Assembly (NCBI GenBank): GCA_964536465.1
Contig: CAZHXQ010000050.1
Coordinates: 1 to 13,324, forward strand
Direction: 5' to 3'
DNA from: Mesolinea sp964536465
GTDB lineage: Bacteria > Chloroflexota > Anaerolineae > Anaerolineales > Anaerolineaceae
Length of the DNA stretch: 13,324 nucleotides
A model generated the notes under the pieces. That model was not told the origin of the DNA and ran no database searches. It saw only the letters and a list, made by a program, of their open reading frames with translations. Both the position numbers and the translations under genes were made by a program. The stretch's first letter is position 1. Every line of letters starts with the position of its first letter. This document shows positions 6,964 to 13,312 of the stretch, one piece after another.

Positions 6964-8610
6964 TCAAGCCTTAAATCCCAGTGCAATGATCTCATCAGGC
7001 AGCCCTTTGCGCCTGCAGACGGCCCGGATTAACCCAAGGAATAATGGGTGCGGTCGGTTTGGGCGGGACAGAAATTCGGGGTGGAATTGAGATGCGATCA
7101 TAAAGGGATGACGCTTGTTCTCCACAATTTCAACCAGCAATCCATCCGGTGATTGACCTGAAAAGACCAGGCCTCCCTCCTGTAGTGATTGCCTGTATTT
7201 ATTATTGACCTCGTAGCGGTGACGATGGCGCTCTTCAATCAGGTCTTCTTGGTACAAACCTCGCGCCAGAGTGTTTTCTGCCAACTGACAGGGGTAGAGC
7301 CCCAGCCGCATCGTGCCTCCCAAACGGTCAAGCCCTTTTTGTTCCGTCATTAAATCAATAACCGGATATTCTGTCACCTTGTCGAACTCGATTGAATTGG
7401 CATCTTCCAAACCAACCACGTTGCGAGCATGCTCAATGACCATGACCTGCAATCCAAGGCAAATACCCAGATAGGGGATCTCATTCTCACGGGTGTAGGC
7501 AGCAGTTCGAATCATCCCTTCGACACCCCGACTTCCAAAGCCGCCTGGCACGACGACGCCGTCTACATCTTTCAAGGCCTGCTCAACGTCTTCTCTTGTT
7601 TCGAGATCAGAGGAAGATATCCACTTGATCTCGACATCCACACCATAGTAGAGCGCGGCGTGTTTAAGCGCCTCGCGCACACTCAGATAGGCATCATGCA
7701 GATCGATGTATTTTCCGACAAGACCGATTCTCACAACTGGTTTCTCTTTGGCAAGTTCCTGCACCATCCAGCGCCAACCGCCCAATTCGGGTTCGTGCCT
7801 GGCTTCAAGCCCCAGTGCCTCCAGAAGGATATCGGCGATGCCCGAGTCCTCAAGGTTTAACGGGATTTCATAGAGCATATCCACGGTAACCAGTGGGATA
7901 ACCGCCTCAGGTTTAACATCACAAAGTTTGGCGATCTTTACGGTCAGGTCTTGCTCAATCGGATAGTCGCTTCTGGTGATGATTACATTCGCCAGAATAC
8001 CAATAGAGCGCAGTTCACGAACCGAGTGTTGAGTGGGTTTGGTTTTGGTTTCGGAGGTTGCCTTCAGATAAGGCAGCCAGGTGATATGCACGAAGGCGGT
8101 GTTTTTTTCGCCAAGTTCGTTGCGCATTTCCCGGATGGCTTCCAAAAAAGGCTGACCCTCAATGTCGCCAACCGTTCCACCCACCTCGATCAGCGCGATA
8201 TCAGCCCCACTGCTGCGCCCCAAAAAGTTGATCCGCCTTTTGATTTCGTTGGTAATGTGAGGAATCACCTGTATCGTTCCGCCCAGGTAGTCGCCTCGGC
8301 GTTCTCTTTCGATCACCTCTTCATAGATCTGACCCGCTGTGACTGTACTTGTTCGCTGCAGGCGCAGATCACAAAATCGCTCATAATGACCAAGGTCAAG
8401 ATCGGCTTCAGAGCCATCGTCCAGCACAAAGACCTCGCCGTGCTGATAAGGGCTCATCGTGCCTGGATCGACATTGAGATAGGGGTCCAGCTTCTGTACG
8501 GTGACAGTAAAACCCCGGGCCTTAAGCAGGCGGCCAACGGACGCAGCTGTTACCCCCTTACCTACAGAAGAGAGAACTCCTCCTGTAAAGAATATGTACC
8601 TGGTTGCCAT
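6964..8610 (-). CDS. pyrG: CTP synthase (glutamine-hydrolysing)
   Basis: This 548-residue enzyme makes CTP from UTP, ATP and glutamine, the last step of pyrimidine nucleotide synthesis. The N-terminal amidoligase domain begins with the ATP loop GGVLSSVGKG (10-19) and includes VGGTVGDIEGQPF (143-155). The class I glutamine amidotransferase domain starts near 292 and has GGFGSRG (356-362), the nucleophile Cys384 in LGICLG, and the His510/Glu512 pair in SQFHPEF. Length and motifs are complete. The ATG at 8610 is preceded by GAGGTG, a good ribosome binding site. A terminator-like hairpin with a T-run lies only about 20 nt upstream, between this gene and the S1-domain gene. It could therefore act either as the terminator of that gene or as a leader attenuator of pyrG. 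eno follows 57 nt downstream. Confidence 0.98.
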   Translation of the reverse strand: MATRYIFFTGGVLSSVGKGVTAASVGRLLKARGFTVTVQKLDPYLNVDPGTMSPYQHGEVFVLDDGSEADLDLGHYERFCDLRLQRTSTVTAGQIYEEVIERERRGDYLGGTIQVIPHITNEIKRRINFLGRSSGADIALIEVGGTVGDIEGQPFLEAIREMRNELGEKNTAFVHITWLPYLKATSETKTKPTQHSVRELRSIGILANVIITRSDYPIEQDLTVKIAKLCDVKPEAVIPLVTVDMLYEIPLNLEDSGIADILLEALGLEARHEPELGGWRWMVQELAKEKPVVRIGLVGKYIDLHDAYLSVREALKHAALYYGVDVEIKWISSSDLETREDVEQALKDVDGVVVPGGFGSRGVEGMIRTAAYTRENEIPYLGICLGLQVMVIEHARNVVGLEDANSIEFDKVTEYPVIDLMTEQKGLDRLGGTMRLGLYPCQLAENTLARGLYQEDLIEERHRHRYEVNNKYRQSLQEGGLVFSGQSPDGLLVEIVENKRHPFMIASQFHPEFLSRPNRPHPLFLGLIRAVCRRKGLPDEIIALGFKA

Positions 8611-8629
8611 GTCACCTCAAGTCTCGGTT

Positions 8630-8665
8630 AAATAAAAAGGGAGGGCTGTTGATTCCAGTCCTCCC
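8630..8665 (-). terminator. Hairpin with T-run between the S1-domain gene and pyrG
   Basis: On the - strand GGGAGGACT (8665-8657) pairs with AGCCCTCCC (8647-8639) with one A-C mismatch and a 9-nt loop, followed by TTTTTATTT (8638-8630). It lies 38 nt after the S1-domain stop codon and 19 nt before the pyrG ATG. It can serve as terminator of the S1-domain gene or as an attenuator ahead of pyrG. I see no clear promoter between it and pyrG. Confidence 0.75.
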
Positions 8666-8703
8666 CGGAAAATGATCAGGTATTGTTGAGATTTGATCTC
8701 AGC

Positions 8704-9498
8704 CTATTCATCCTTTTCGCCTGCGTTGCCCAACTTATTGGTAAGCGTGCGCTCAAAGATATCGTCCGCATCAGAGTCGACATTTTTCTGCCTTTTAATG
8801 CGGTTGGCAATCTCAGGGCGGCGTTTCTCCGCGCGATCCATCGCTTGGCGCATGGCAATTTCCATAAAAGTGGGGTCAGGGATAGCGTCTTCCTCGGGCT
8901 CTTGAGCCACTTCCTGCTTGCCTTTGCCTTTGCGTTTTTTTGGTGCATATTCAGCCATAATCTCTTCGGGACTATCCTGAAGTGCTTTCATGCTGAGTTT
9001 GATTTGTTTTTTGCGGCGGTTAACTTCCAAAATTTGCACTTCGACTTCTTCGCCGACCTTGATTACTTCGGAAGGGACGCGCACAAAATTATGGGATAGC
9101 TCGCTCACGTGCACCAGCCCGGGGCGTTCAGCACCGATCTCGATAAACGCGCCGAAAGTTTCAAGGCGGACAACAGTGCCCTTAACCGTCATCCCGGGGG
9201 CAAGTTCACGCCACTCATGAGCCAGAGGTTCACGCATGGTTAATTCGTAGTGATCTTTTAGAATACGTTTTACCCATACAGTAATGACCTGACCAGGCTT
9301 GAGTACGTCGTCAAGGTTAGTGATGACATTTTCAGCATTATCTGGATCTACCACCTGGGAGACATGCAAAAAAGCAGGTAATTCCGAACCAATATCTACA
9401 ATTGCGCCTTGTAGTGTGGTATTCAGAACCTTACCTTCAAATTTTTGTTTGTTGGTAATAGGTTGGTCATTATTAGTTGATTTATCAGCGTTTTCCAT
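8704..9498 (-). CDS. RNA-binding protein with two S1 domains
   Basis: This 264-residue protein is short compared with ribosomal protein S1. It has two S1 (OB-fold) RNA-binding domains. Domain 1 (about 18-89) contains GAIVDIGSELPAFLHVSQ. Domain 2 (about 101-171) is closer to consensus, with GMTVKGTVVRLETFGAFIEI and RPGLVHVSELS, ending KKQIKLSMKAL. The remaining 90 residues are highly charged: a Lys-rich patch APKKRKGKGK (185-194), an acidic stretch, then a probable helix, and an acidic end. It probably binds RNA or the ribosome, like the small S1 proteins of Gram-positive bacteria; the exact role is not determined. The ATG at 9498 has GGGAG upstream. It has the best promoter in the window (9534-9562), and pyrG and eno follow on the same strand. 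Confidence 0.9.
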   Translation of the reverse strand: MENADKSTNNDQPITNKQKFEGKVLNTTLQGAIVDIGSELPAFLHVSQVVDPDNAENVITNLDDVLKPGQVITVWVKRILKDHYELTMREPLAHEWRELAPGMTVKGTVVRLETFGAFIEIGAERPGLVHVSELSHNFVRVPSEVIKVGEEVEVQILEVNRRKKQIKLSMKALQDSPEEIMAEYAPKKRKGKGKQEVAQEPEEDAIPDPTFMEIAMRQAMDRAEKRRPEIANRIKRQKNVDSDADDIFERTLTNKLGNAGEKDE

Positions 9499-9533
9499 TA
9501 GTTACTCCCAAGGGGTTATATTCACAATGTATT

Positions 9534-9562
9534 AGTATACACTTCTCAATAAATTTAGTCAA
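9534..9562 (-). promoter_or_regulatory. Sigma-70 promoter of the S1-domain gene
   Basis: On the - strand TTGACT (9562-9557) and TATACT (9539-9534) are exactly 17 nt apart, each matching the consensus at 5 of 6 positions. Transcription should start near 9527, giving a leader of about 30 nt before the ATG at 9498. Confidence 0.75.
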
Positions 9563-9589
9563 TTATTCCGGCAAAACCACTTAAGAGGG

Positions 9590-10270
9590 TCAGACTGCCA
9601 CCCGCAGCACCGCCGCGACAATCAAGAACTGCGCCAGATGATAGCTAAAAATGATCCAAAATTTACATTTTGGCAAGCGCCGGTCCAGCTTGTCCAACCC
9701 GATCATCGCGTCAGAGAGCAGAAACAGAATCCCGCCTGTTCCTGCCATCACCGCCGCCAGGTCTGGCCAAACCGGGCGCGCCAGGCAAAGCACCGCGCTG
9801 ATGGCCATGCCCAAAATCAAGCTGCCATATCCCTTGAAAAAAGGCAGGATTGCCTTGTTGATGCCAGGTTGTTGTCCTAATCGATTGACGGCCAAATGCA
9901 AGATCAGCATCCCCGCCACCAATGCCACTATCCCGACAAAACGCACAGGTATTGGCGGCAAGCTGGCATTGAAACCCCAAATGTAAAACACCTGTGCTGC
10001 TGAAAAAGCCCCCATTCCGGCGATAAACCAGCTGGTGCGTTGTGAGATCAGGAAAACATCGCCGATCAGGGAAAAGATCAGCCCCAATAGAAAAGGCAGC
10101 CGGAAGGCAGTTACGGGTCCCTCAAGCAGGAAGTAGGAGATCAATCCAAGCAGCACCACGGGTTTGGTGGCGTAATAAGCCGTCAGTTTTCCCTTCCAAA
10201 TCGCGATCCAATTAGCCAGGGTCGCCAGACCGATCAGGGCGAGCACTGCGGGATGCAGCCAATCAGACAT
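9590..10270 (-). CDS. YhhN/TMEM86-family membrane protein (lysoplasmalogenase-like)
   Basis: This 226-residue protein is strongly hydrophobic, with about seven to eight membrane helices. Family marks are KP (36-37), GDVFL (70-74), SDAMIGLDKL (186-195) and the last-helix YHLAQFLI (210-217). The two conserved aspartates (Asp71, Asp187) fit the active site proposed for lysoplasmalogenases, which cleave the vinyl-ether bond of lysoplasmalogens. Activity in this organism is unproven, since many bacterial YhhN proteins are uncharacterised. The ATG at 10270 overlaps the end of era by 8 nt (ATGTCTGA holds the start and the era TGA stop), so translation is probably coupled. A TTG 24 nt upstream within era is a less likely start. 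No terminator is apparent after the stop; the promoter of the S1-domain gene follows within 30 nt. Confidence 0.85.
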   Translation of the reverse strand: MSDWLHPAVLALIGLATLANWIAIWKGKLTAYYATKPVVLLGLISYFLLEGPVTAFRLPFLLGLIFSLIGDVFLISQRTSWFIAGMGAFSAAQVFYIWGFNASLPPIPVRFVGIVALVAGMLILHLAVNRLGQQPGINKAILPFFKGYGSLILGMAISAVLCLARPVWPDLAAVMAGTGGILFLLSDAMIGLDKLDRRLPKCKFWIIFSYHLAQFLIVAAVLRVAV

Positions 10271-11186
10271 TGCTGCCGGCCCCCGCCAGACCAATTCTAC
10301 GCAAGAAAGCGGGGTCGTTTTTCCAATCTTTCTGGGTCTTCACTTGCAAATCCAGGAAGACTCGTTTGCCGGTCATTTCCTCAATCGCCTCGCGGGCGTC
10401 GGTGCTGATTTTGCGGATCATCATGCCTTTTTTGCCAATCACGATTCCCTTTTGAGCTTCCCGCTCCACGAAAATCATGCCATGGATGTAAAGCAAATCA
10501 TCTTCCCGTTCTTTATACTCATCTACCTGGGTGGCGATGCTGTAGGGGAGTTCGTCATCCAGGCTGGCCATCGCAGCCGCCCGGATAAATTCCGCCGCGA
10601 TTTCGCGTTCAAAATCTTCTGTGATTTGGTCGGTGGGGTAATACGCCGGGCCAACTGGCAGCGAGAGGTGCACAGTCTCGATCAGTTTAGCCACACCCTT
10701 GCCAGTTATGGCAGATATTTCCACCGAAGGGTCTTCAGGAAACAACGCCTGGAATGCCTGCTTGTTTTGAGAAGATGGAGTGCGTCCGGCCAGGTCGCTC
10801 TTATTAAAAACCAGGAAGACTTTTTGATCGGTCCTTTTCTCTTTGATGAGGGAAGCAAGCTGCCTGTCCAGCTCGTCGGGAGGCTTGCTGATGTCCGCGA
10901 CGTAGAGAAGCACGTCGGCATCTTCCAGAGCGAACCTGACCTCATTGTTAATAAACAGGCTCAATTTGTCTTTGGCATCATTCAGGCCTGGTGTGTCTGT
11001 GAAGATCATTTGATATTCATCAGTGGAGAGAATGCCCAATTGCCTGCGTCGAGTGGTCTGGGGTTTGAAGGACACTCCCGCGATGGGTTGGCCCATAATG
11101 CGATTCAATAAGGTGCTTTTCCCGGCATTAGGCTTGCCGACTATCGCGATAAAACCTGATTTAAAGTCGTTGTTTTCTTTTTCCAA
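10263..11186 (-). CDS. era: GTPase Era
   Basis: This 307-residue GTPase assists 30S ribosomal subunit maturation by binding the 3' end of 16S rRNA. The G domain has G1 GKPNAGKST (17-25), the switch I region KPQTTR (41-46), G3 DTPG (64-67), G4 NKSD (128-131) and G5 SAI (158-160). The C-terminal KH RNA-binding domain carries GIVIGKKGMMIRKI (247-260) and ends with the family pattern KTQKDWKNDPAFLRRIGL. The length is normal. The start must be TTG at 11186: two codons upstream is an in-frame TAG, and the G1 loop follows only 16 residues later, so no ATG would keep it. The first 26 nt overlap the end of ogt, and the last 8 nt overlap the YhhN-family gene. This suggests a coupled three-gene operon. 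Confidence 0.97.
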   Translation of the reverse strand: MEKENNDFKSGFIAIVGKPNAGKSTLLNRIMGQPIAGVSFKPQTTRRRQLGILSTDEYQMIFTDTPGLNDAKDKLSLFINNEVRFALEDADVLLYVADISKPPDELDRQLASLIKEKRTDQKVFLVFNKSDLAGRTPSSQNKQAFQALFPEDPSVEISAITGKGVAKLIETVHLSLPVGPAYYPTDQITEDFEREIAAEFIRAAAMASLDDELPYSIATQVDEYKEREDDLLYIHGMIFVEREAQKGIVIGKKGMMIRKISTDAREAIEEMTGKRVFLDLQVKTQKDWKNDPAFLRRIGLAGAGSNV

Positions 11187-11700
11187 GATCTACTTCTTTC
11201 TTCTGGACTATCCTATTGTTGTGGACTTTATGCCCTTCCAGTTCAAGCAGTTTTTGTTTAAGTTTTAAACCACCCTGCGCCGAAAAGCCATGCAGCGCGC
11301 CATCTGAACCGATTACACGGTGGCACGGCACCACGATCAAAAAAGGGTTATGCGCCAGTGCCCCACCTGCCGCGCGCGCTGCGCGCATGCTGCCAGCACG
11401 CATAGCCAATTCGCCGTAGGTGATGAGTTCTCCCCAGGGAATTTGGGCAGTTTCTTTGAGCACTCTCTGACGAAAAGGAGGCAGCCCCGACCAATCTAAA
11501 GGAAGATCGAATTTTTTCAGCTCTCCTTCAAAGTATCTTTCCAACTGTGATTCGGTTTCTTTGAAAATTGTGGGAGATAATTTATTACTATGGGGCATGC
11601 CTTCATTTTCATCCATAAGAAATAAATTGGTCAATCCGAACGAACTGGCAAAGACTCGCAGCGTCCCGATGGCTGTTGTTATGTCTTGATATGTTTCCAA
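11161..11700 (-). CDS. ogt: Methylated-DNA-[protein]-cysteine S-methyltransferase
   Basis: This 179-residue protein repairs O6-alkylguanine by transferring the alkyl group irreversibly to its own cysteine. The active site PCHRVIGSDG starts at 125, with acceptor Cys126. The helix-turn-helix region PFRQRVLKETAQIPWGELITYGELA lies at 75-99 (arginine finger in MRAARAAGG, 105-113). The N-terminal RNase H-like domain is present (IGTLRVFASSFGLTNLFL, 11-28). The C-terminal tail is Lys/Arg-rich and about 20 residues longer than the usual end near ELEG. The start is TTG at 11700, supported by GAGGAG (11715-11710) 9 nt upstream; later Met codons would remove the N-terminal domain. It overlaps era by 26 nt and appears to lead the ogt-era-YhhN operon. 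Confidence 0.95.
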   Translation of the reverse strand: METYQDITTAIGTLRVFASSFGLTNLFLMDENEGMPHSNKLSPTIFKETESQLERYFEGELKKFDLPLDWSGLPPFRQRVLKETAQIPWGELITYGELAMRAGSMRAARAAGGALAHNPFLIVVPCHRVIGSDGALHGFSAQGGLKLKQKLLELEGHKVHNNRIVQKKEVDLGKRKQRL

Positions 11701-11709
11701 ATTAGTGTG

Positions 11710-11715
11710 CTCCTC
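11710..11715 (-). promoter_or_regulatory. Ribosome binding site fixing the TTG start of ogt
   Basis: GAGGAG on the - strand lies 9 nt upstream of the TTG at 11700. It is the reason to accept a TTG start that keeps the N-terminal domain of Ogt. Confidence 0.75.
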
Positions 11716-11720
11716 AGTAG

Positions 11721-11739
11721 ATCGTAGGGCAATCGTAGG
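11721..11739 (-). repeat. Tandem 8-bp direct repeat, 11-bp period
   Basis: CCTACGAT occurs twice on the - strand (11739-11732 and 11728-11721), separated by TGC. An 11-bp period puts both copies on the same face of the helix, as for tandem operator half-sites. It overlaps the candidate ogt promoter. Confidence 0.6.
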
Positions 11740-11750
11740 TTAAACGTCAA
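11721..11750 (-). promoter_or_regulatory. Candidate promoter of the ogt-era operon
   Basis: On the - strand TTGACG (11750-11745) is followed after 18 nt by TACGAT (11726-11721), matching the -35 at 5 of 6 and the -10 at 4 of 6. The start point would be near 11714, giving a very short leader that begins at the ribosome binding site. A tandem 8-bp repeat overlaps the -10 and spacer. Confidence 0.35.
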
Positions 11751-11822
11751 GTATTGATTACGCTTCTATTGTAATATAAAGCTGTAAGGGCGACTTCTCT
11801 TCTTCTTCTCCTCCTTAATACC

Positions 11823-11853
11823 CTAATGCTGCGGTCGGCGTCCGCAGCATTAG
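11823..11853. repeat. Perfect 12-bp inverted repeat with 7-nt loop
   Basis: CTAATGCTGCGG (11823-11834) and CCGCAGCATTAG (11842-11853) are exact reverse complements around TCGGCGT. The neighbouring genes are divergent, so it does not end either one. It would form a stable hairpin in RNA or could be a protein-binding palindrome. Confidence 0.9.
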
Positions 11854-12033
11854 TGCGTATGGGGCAAAGCCCGTTTTCTGACCCAACCGCAGCAAAACCA
11901 ACATTCATTAACCTCACCGGAGCCTCAGGTTGCGGCCGGAAAATGTTGATTTCGAAGGATTCAATTTTGCCCGTCCCAATCCTGCTTGAACTGCGATAAA
12001 ATCAAAGCAGCAAAACCATACCCTGGAGGCTGA

Positions 12034-12585
12034 ATGGAAAAAAGAGAGACTTATGCCATCACGATTGCTGGCGTCAAGCGCGACCTGCGCCTTTTTGAAA
12101 TCAAACCCGGTTTGAGCATCGCGATTTTGAACATCCTGGGCGATGTCGAATTGGTGGATGCCTGCGCGGCTGAATTGAACCGTTTGCTGGCAGACACGGA
12201 ATATGACGTCATTCTCACGCCAGAAACTAAATCCATCCCACTGGCTCACATGCTGGCCAGGGTGAGCGGTAAACCTTACATCGTGCTTCGCAAGGAATAC
12301 AAGCCCTACATGGGTGAGGCGCTCTCGACCGAAACTTTATCCATCACCACTGGTAGACCTCAACATCTCTTCCTGGATGAGAAAGACATCCATTTGATTA
12401 AAGGGAAACGGGTAATCTTACTCGACGATGTCATCAGTACCGGTTCAACCCTGCAGGGCATGCACCTGCTTATAGATAAAGCTGGTGCGATCACTGCCAG
12501 AGAGGTGGGCATCCTGACTGAAGGTGATCAGGCTGAATGGCGGGACATTCTCTCACTGGGTCACCTGCCCCTGTTTTGCGGATAA
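12034..12585 (+). CDS. APRT-like phosphoribosyltransferase
   Basis: This 183-residue protein belongs to the type I phosphoribosyltransferase family, closest in layout to adenine phosphoribosyltransferase. The PRPP-binding motif is VILLDDVISTGSTL (127-140). The stretch VILTPETKSIPLAHMLA (59-75) sits where APRT has its EARGF-type loop, and PYIVLRKEYKPYM (81-93) matches the flexible loop region. The expected reaction joins a purine base (or related substrate) to PRPP, giving a nucleotide and pyrophosphate. The altered EARGF equivalent leaves the base unclear, so I do not name it apt. GGAGG at 12025-12029 lies 4 nt before the ATG. The next gene starts 5 nt after the stop, so the two are probably co-transcribed. 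Confidence 0.85.
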   Translation: MEKRETYAITIAGVKRDLRLFEIKPGLSIAILNILGDVELVDACAAELNRLLADTEYDVILTPETKSIPLAHMLARVSGKPYIVLRKEYKPYMGEALSTETLSITTGRPQHLFLDEKDIHLIKGKRVILLDDVISTGSTLQGMHLLIDKAGAITAREVGILTEGDQAEWRDILSLGHLPLFCG

Positions 12586-12590
12586 AGCCC

Positions 12591-13280
12591 ATGCTGATTC
12601 GCGTTGGAATGGAAAAGTATCCCAGCAATAAGTTTATGGCCTGGGCCTTGGATTTCCCCAGTTGTGTTGCCAATGGCAAAGACGAAGCTGAAGCGCTGCT
12701 TACTTTGCCCCGCATACTACTGGAGTTTGATTATTGGGTAAGGCTGCACACTGACGAGCCCTGGTTTGAATTTGATTCGTTAGATTTTCACGTTGATGAG
12801 ACTTTTGCTGCCTCCCAAACTAACCAGCAGGGGGTGGGGTCTGAGGTCAATGCCTTCTTTAAAGATGACCTGCGGCCATTAAGTGAGCCAGAAGTTCGGC
12901 AGGCGCTACAGATTACCCGCTGGCAGCAGGATGAGCTCCTGGCTGGCATCGAATTTGTTAGCGAAGAACAACTCAACCGCATCGAAGCGGGACAACCATG
13001 GAGTATTATGGGGATTATGCGAAAATTGGTCAACGCGGAAGTCCACTATCTGCAAAACTTTGGAGTTGAGATCTCTCAGATTCCGCAGGATACCGACCCA
13101 ATCTCTGCAATTGACAAGAGTTTTGAGGCAGTCATCGATACTCTGTCGGAGCTGGCTGGTGATGCGCGCGTCGTGGATCGCGCCCAGGAGAGCTGGTCTG
13201 CCCGTAAACTGGTGAGACGGCTGCTCTGGCTGCGAAGAGATCACATCGATCAAATCAGGCAAGTACTTGGGATTATCTAA
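12591..13280 (+). CDS. HicB-like / DinB-like two-domain protein
   Basis: The ATG at 12591, 5 nt after the phosphoribosyltransferase stop, gives 229 residues; an in-frame ATG at 12537 would lie inside the previous gene and is unlikely. Residues 1-70 (MLIRVGMEKY, then WALDFPSCVANGKDEAEALL) resemble a HicB-type antitoxin fold: a beta-strand, a substrate-like phrase with a Gly, then a helix. No HicA toxin is next to it. Residues about 95-229 look like a four-helix DinB/DUF664 bundle: ITRWQQDELLAGI (108-120), WSIMGIMRKLVNAEVHYL (137-154) and RRDHIDQIRQVLGII (215-229). His152 and His218 could be metal ligands. Where many DinB proteins have the first His (ILxHxxxAE), this one has Lys145, so metal binding may be lost. 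Function unknown; the domain reading is by eye. Confidence 0.72.
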   Translation: MLIRVGMEKYPSNKFMAWALDFPSCVANGKDEAEALLTLPRILLEFDYWVRLHTDEPWFEFDSLDFHVDETFAASQTNQQGVGSEVNAFFKDDLRPLSEPEVRQALQITRWQQDELLAGIEFVSEEQLNRIEAGQPWSIMGIMRKLVNAEVHYLQNFGVEISQIPQDTDPISAIDKSFEAVIDTLSELAGDARVVDRAQESWSARKLVRRLLWLRRDHIDQIRQVLGII

Positions 13281-13303
13281 AATCCTCACATCGAGAACTT
13301 TTT

Positions 13304-13312
13304 TGATATAAT
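13304..13312 (+). promoter_or_regulatory. Candidate extended -10 promoter at the right edge
   Basis: TGATATAAT is a perfect extended -10 element (TGN plus TATAAT). No good -35 lies 16-18 nt upstream, which extended -10 promoters tolerate. Its transcript would start near the window end and serve a gene outside it. Confidence 0.4.

Larger units (their letters stand above)
11701..12033. other. Divergent intergenic region, 333 nt
   Basis: The region between ogt (-) and the phosphoribosyltransferase gene (+) has no convincing gene. From left to right it holds: the ogt ribosome binding site and candidate promoter with tandem repeats (11710-11750); an AT-rich stretch with TATAAA (11775-11780); a pyrimidine tract ending in CCTCCTTA (11795-11817); a perfect 12-bp hairpin (11823-11853); a small GGGC/GCCC hairpin followed by TTTT (11862-11877); another CCGCAGC (11887-11893); and the GGAGG site at 12025-12029 before the ATG at 12034. 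I could not pick a convincing promoter for the phosphoribosyltransferase gene. Confidence 0.7.

Noticed and set aside
11808..11817. CCTCCTTA as a remnant of a 16S rRNA 3' end, or a strong Shine-Dalgarno on the - strand
   Set aside because: The sequence before it is not the conserved GGATCA of 16S rRNA, and on the - strand no start codon follows at the right distance.
11826..11999. A 57-codon open frame on the + strand filling much of the divergent intergenic region
   Set aside because: There is no ribosome binding site (the upstream sequence is pyrimidine-rich), it contains the hairpin, and the product looks like no family I know.
12537..12590. Earlier ATG for the HicB/DinB-like gene
   Set aside because: It would overlap the phosphoribosyltransferase gene by about 49 nt and add 18 residues with no HicB-like pattern. 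The ATG at 12591 fits the fold start and operon spacing.
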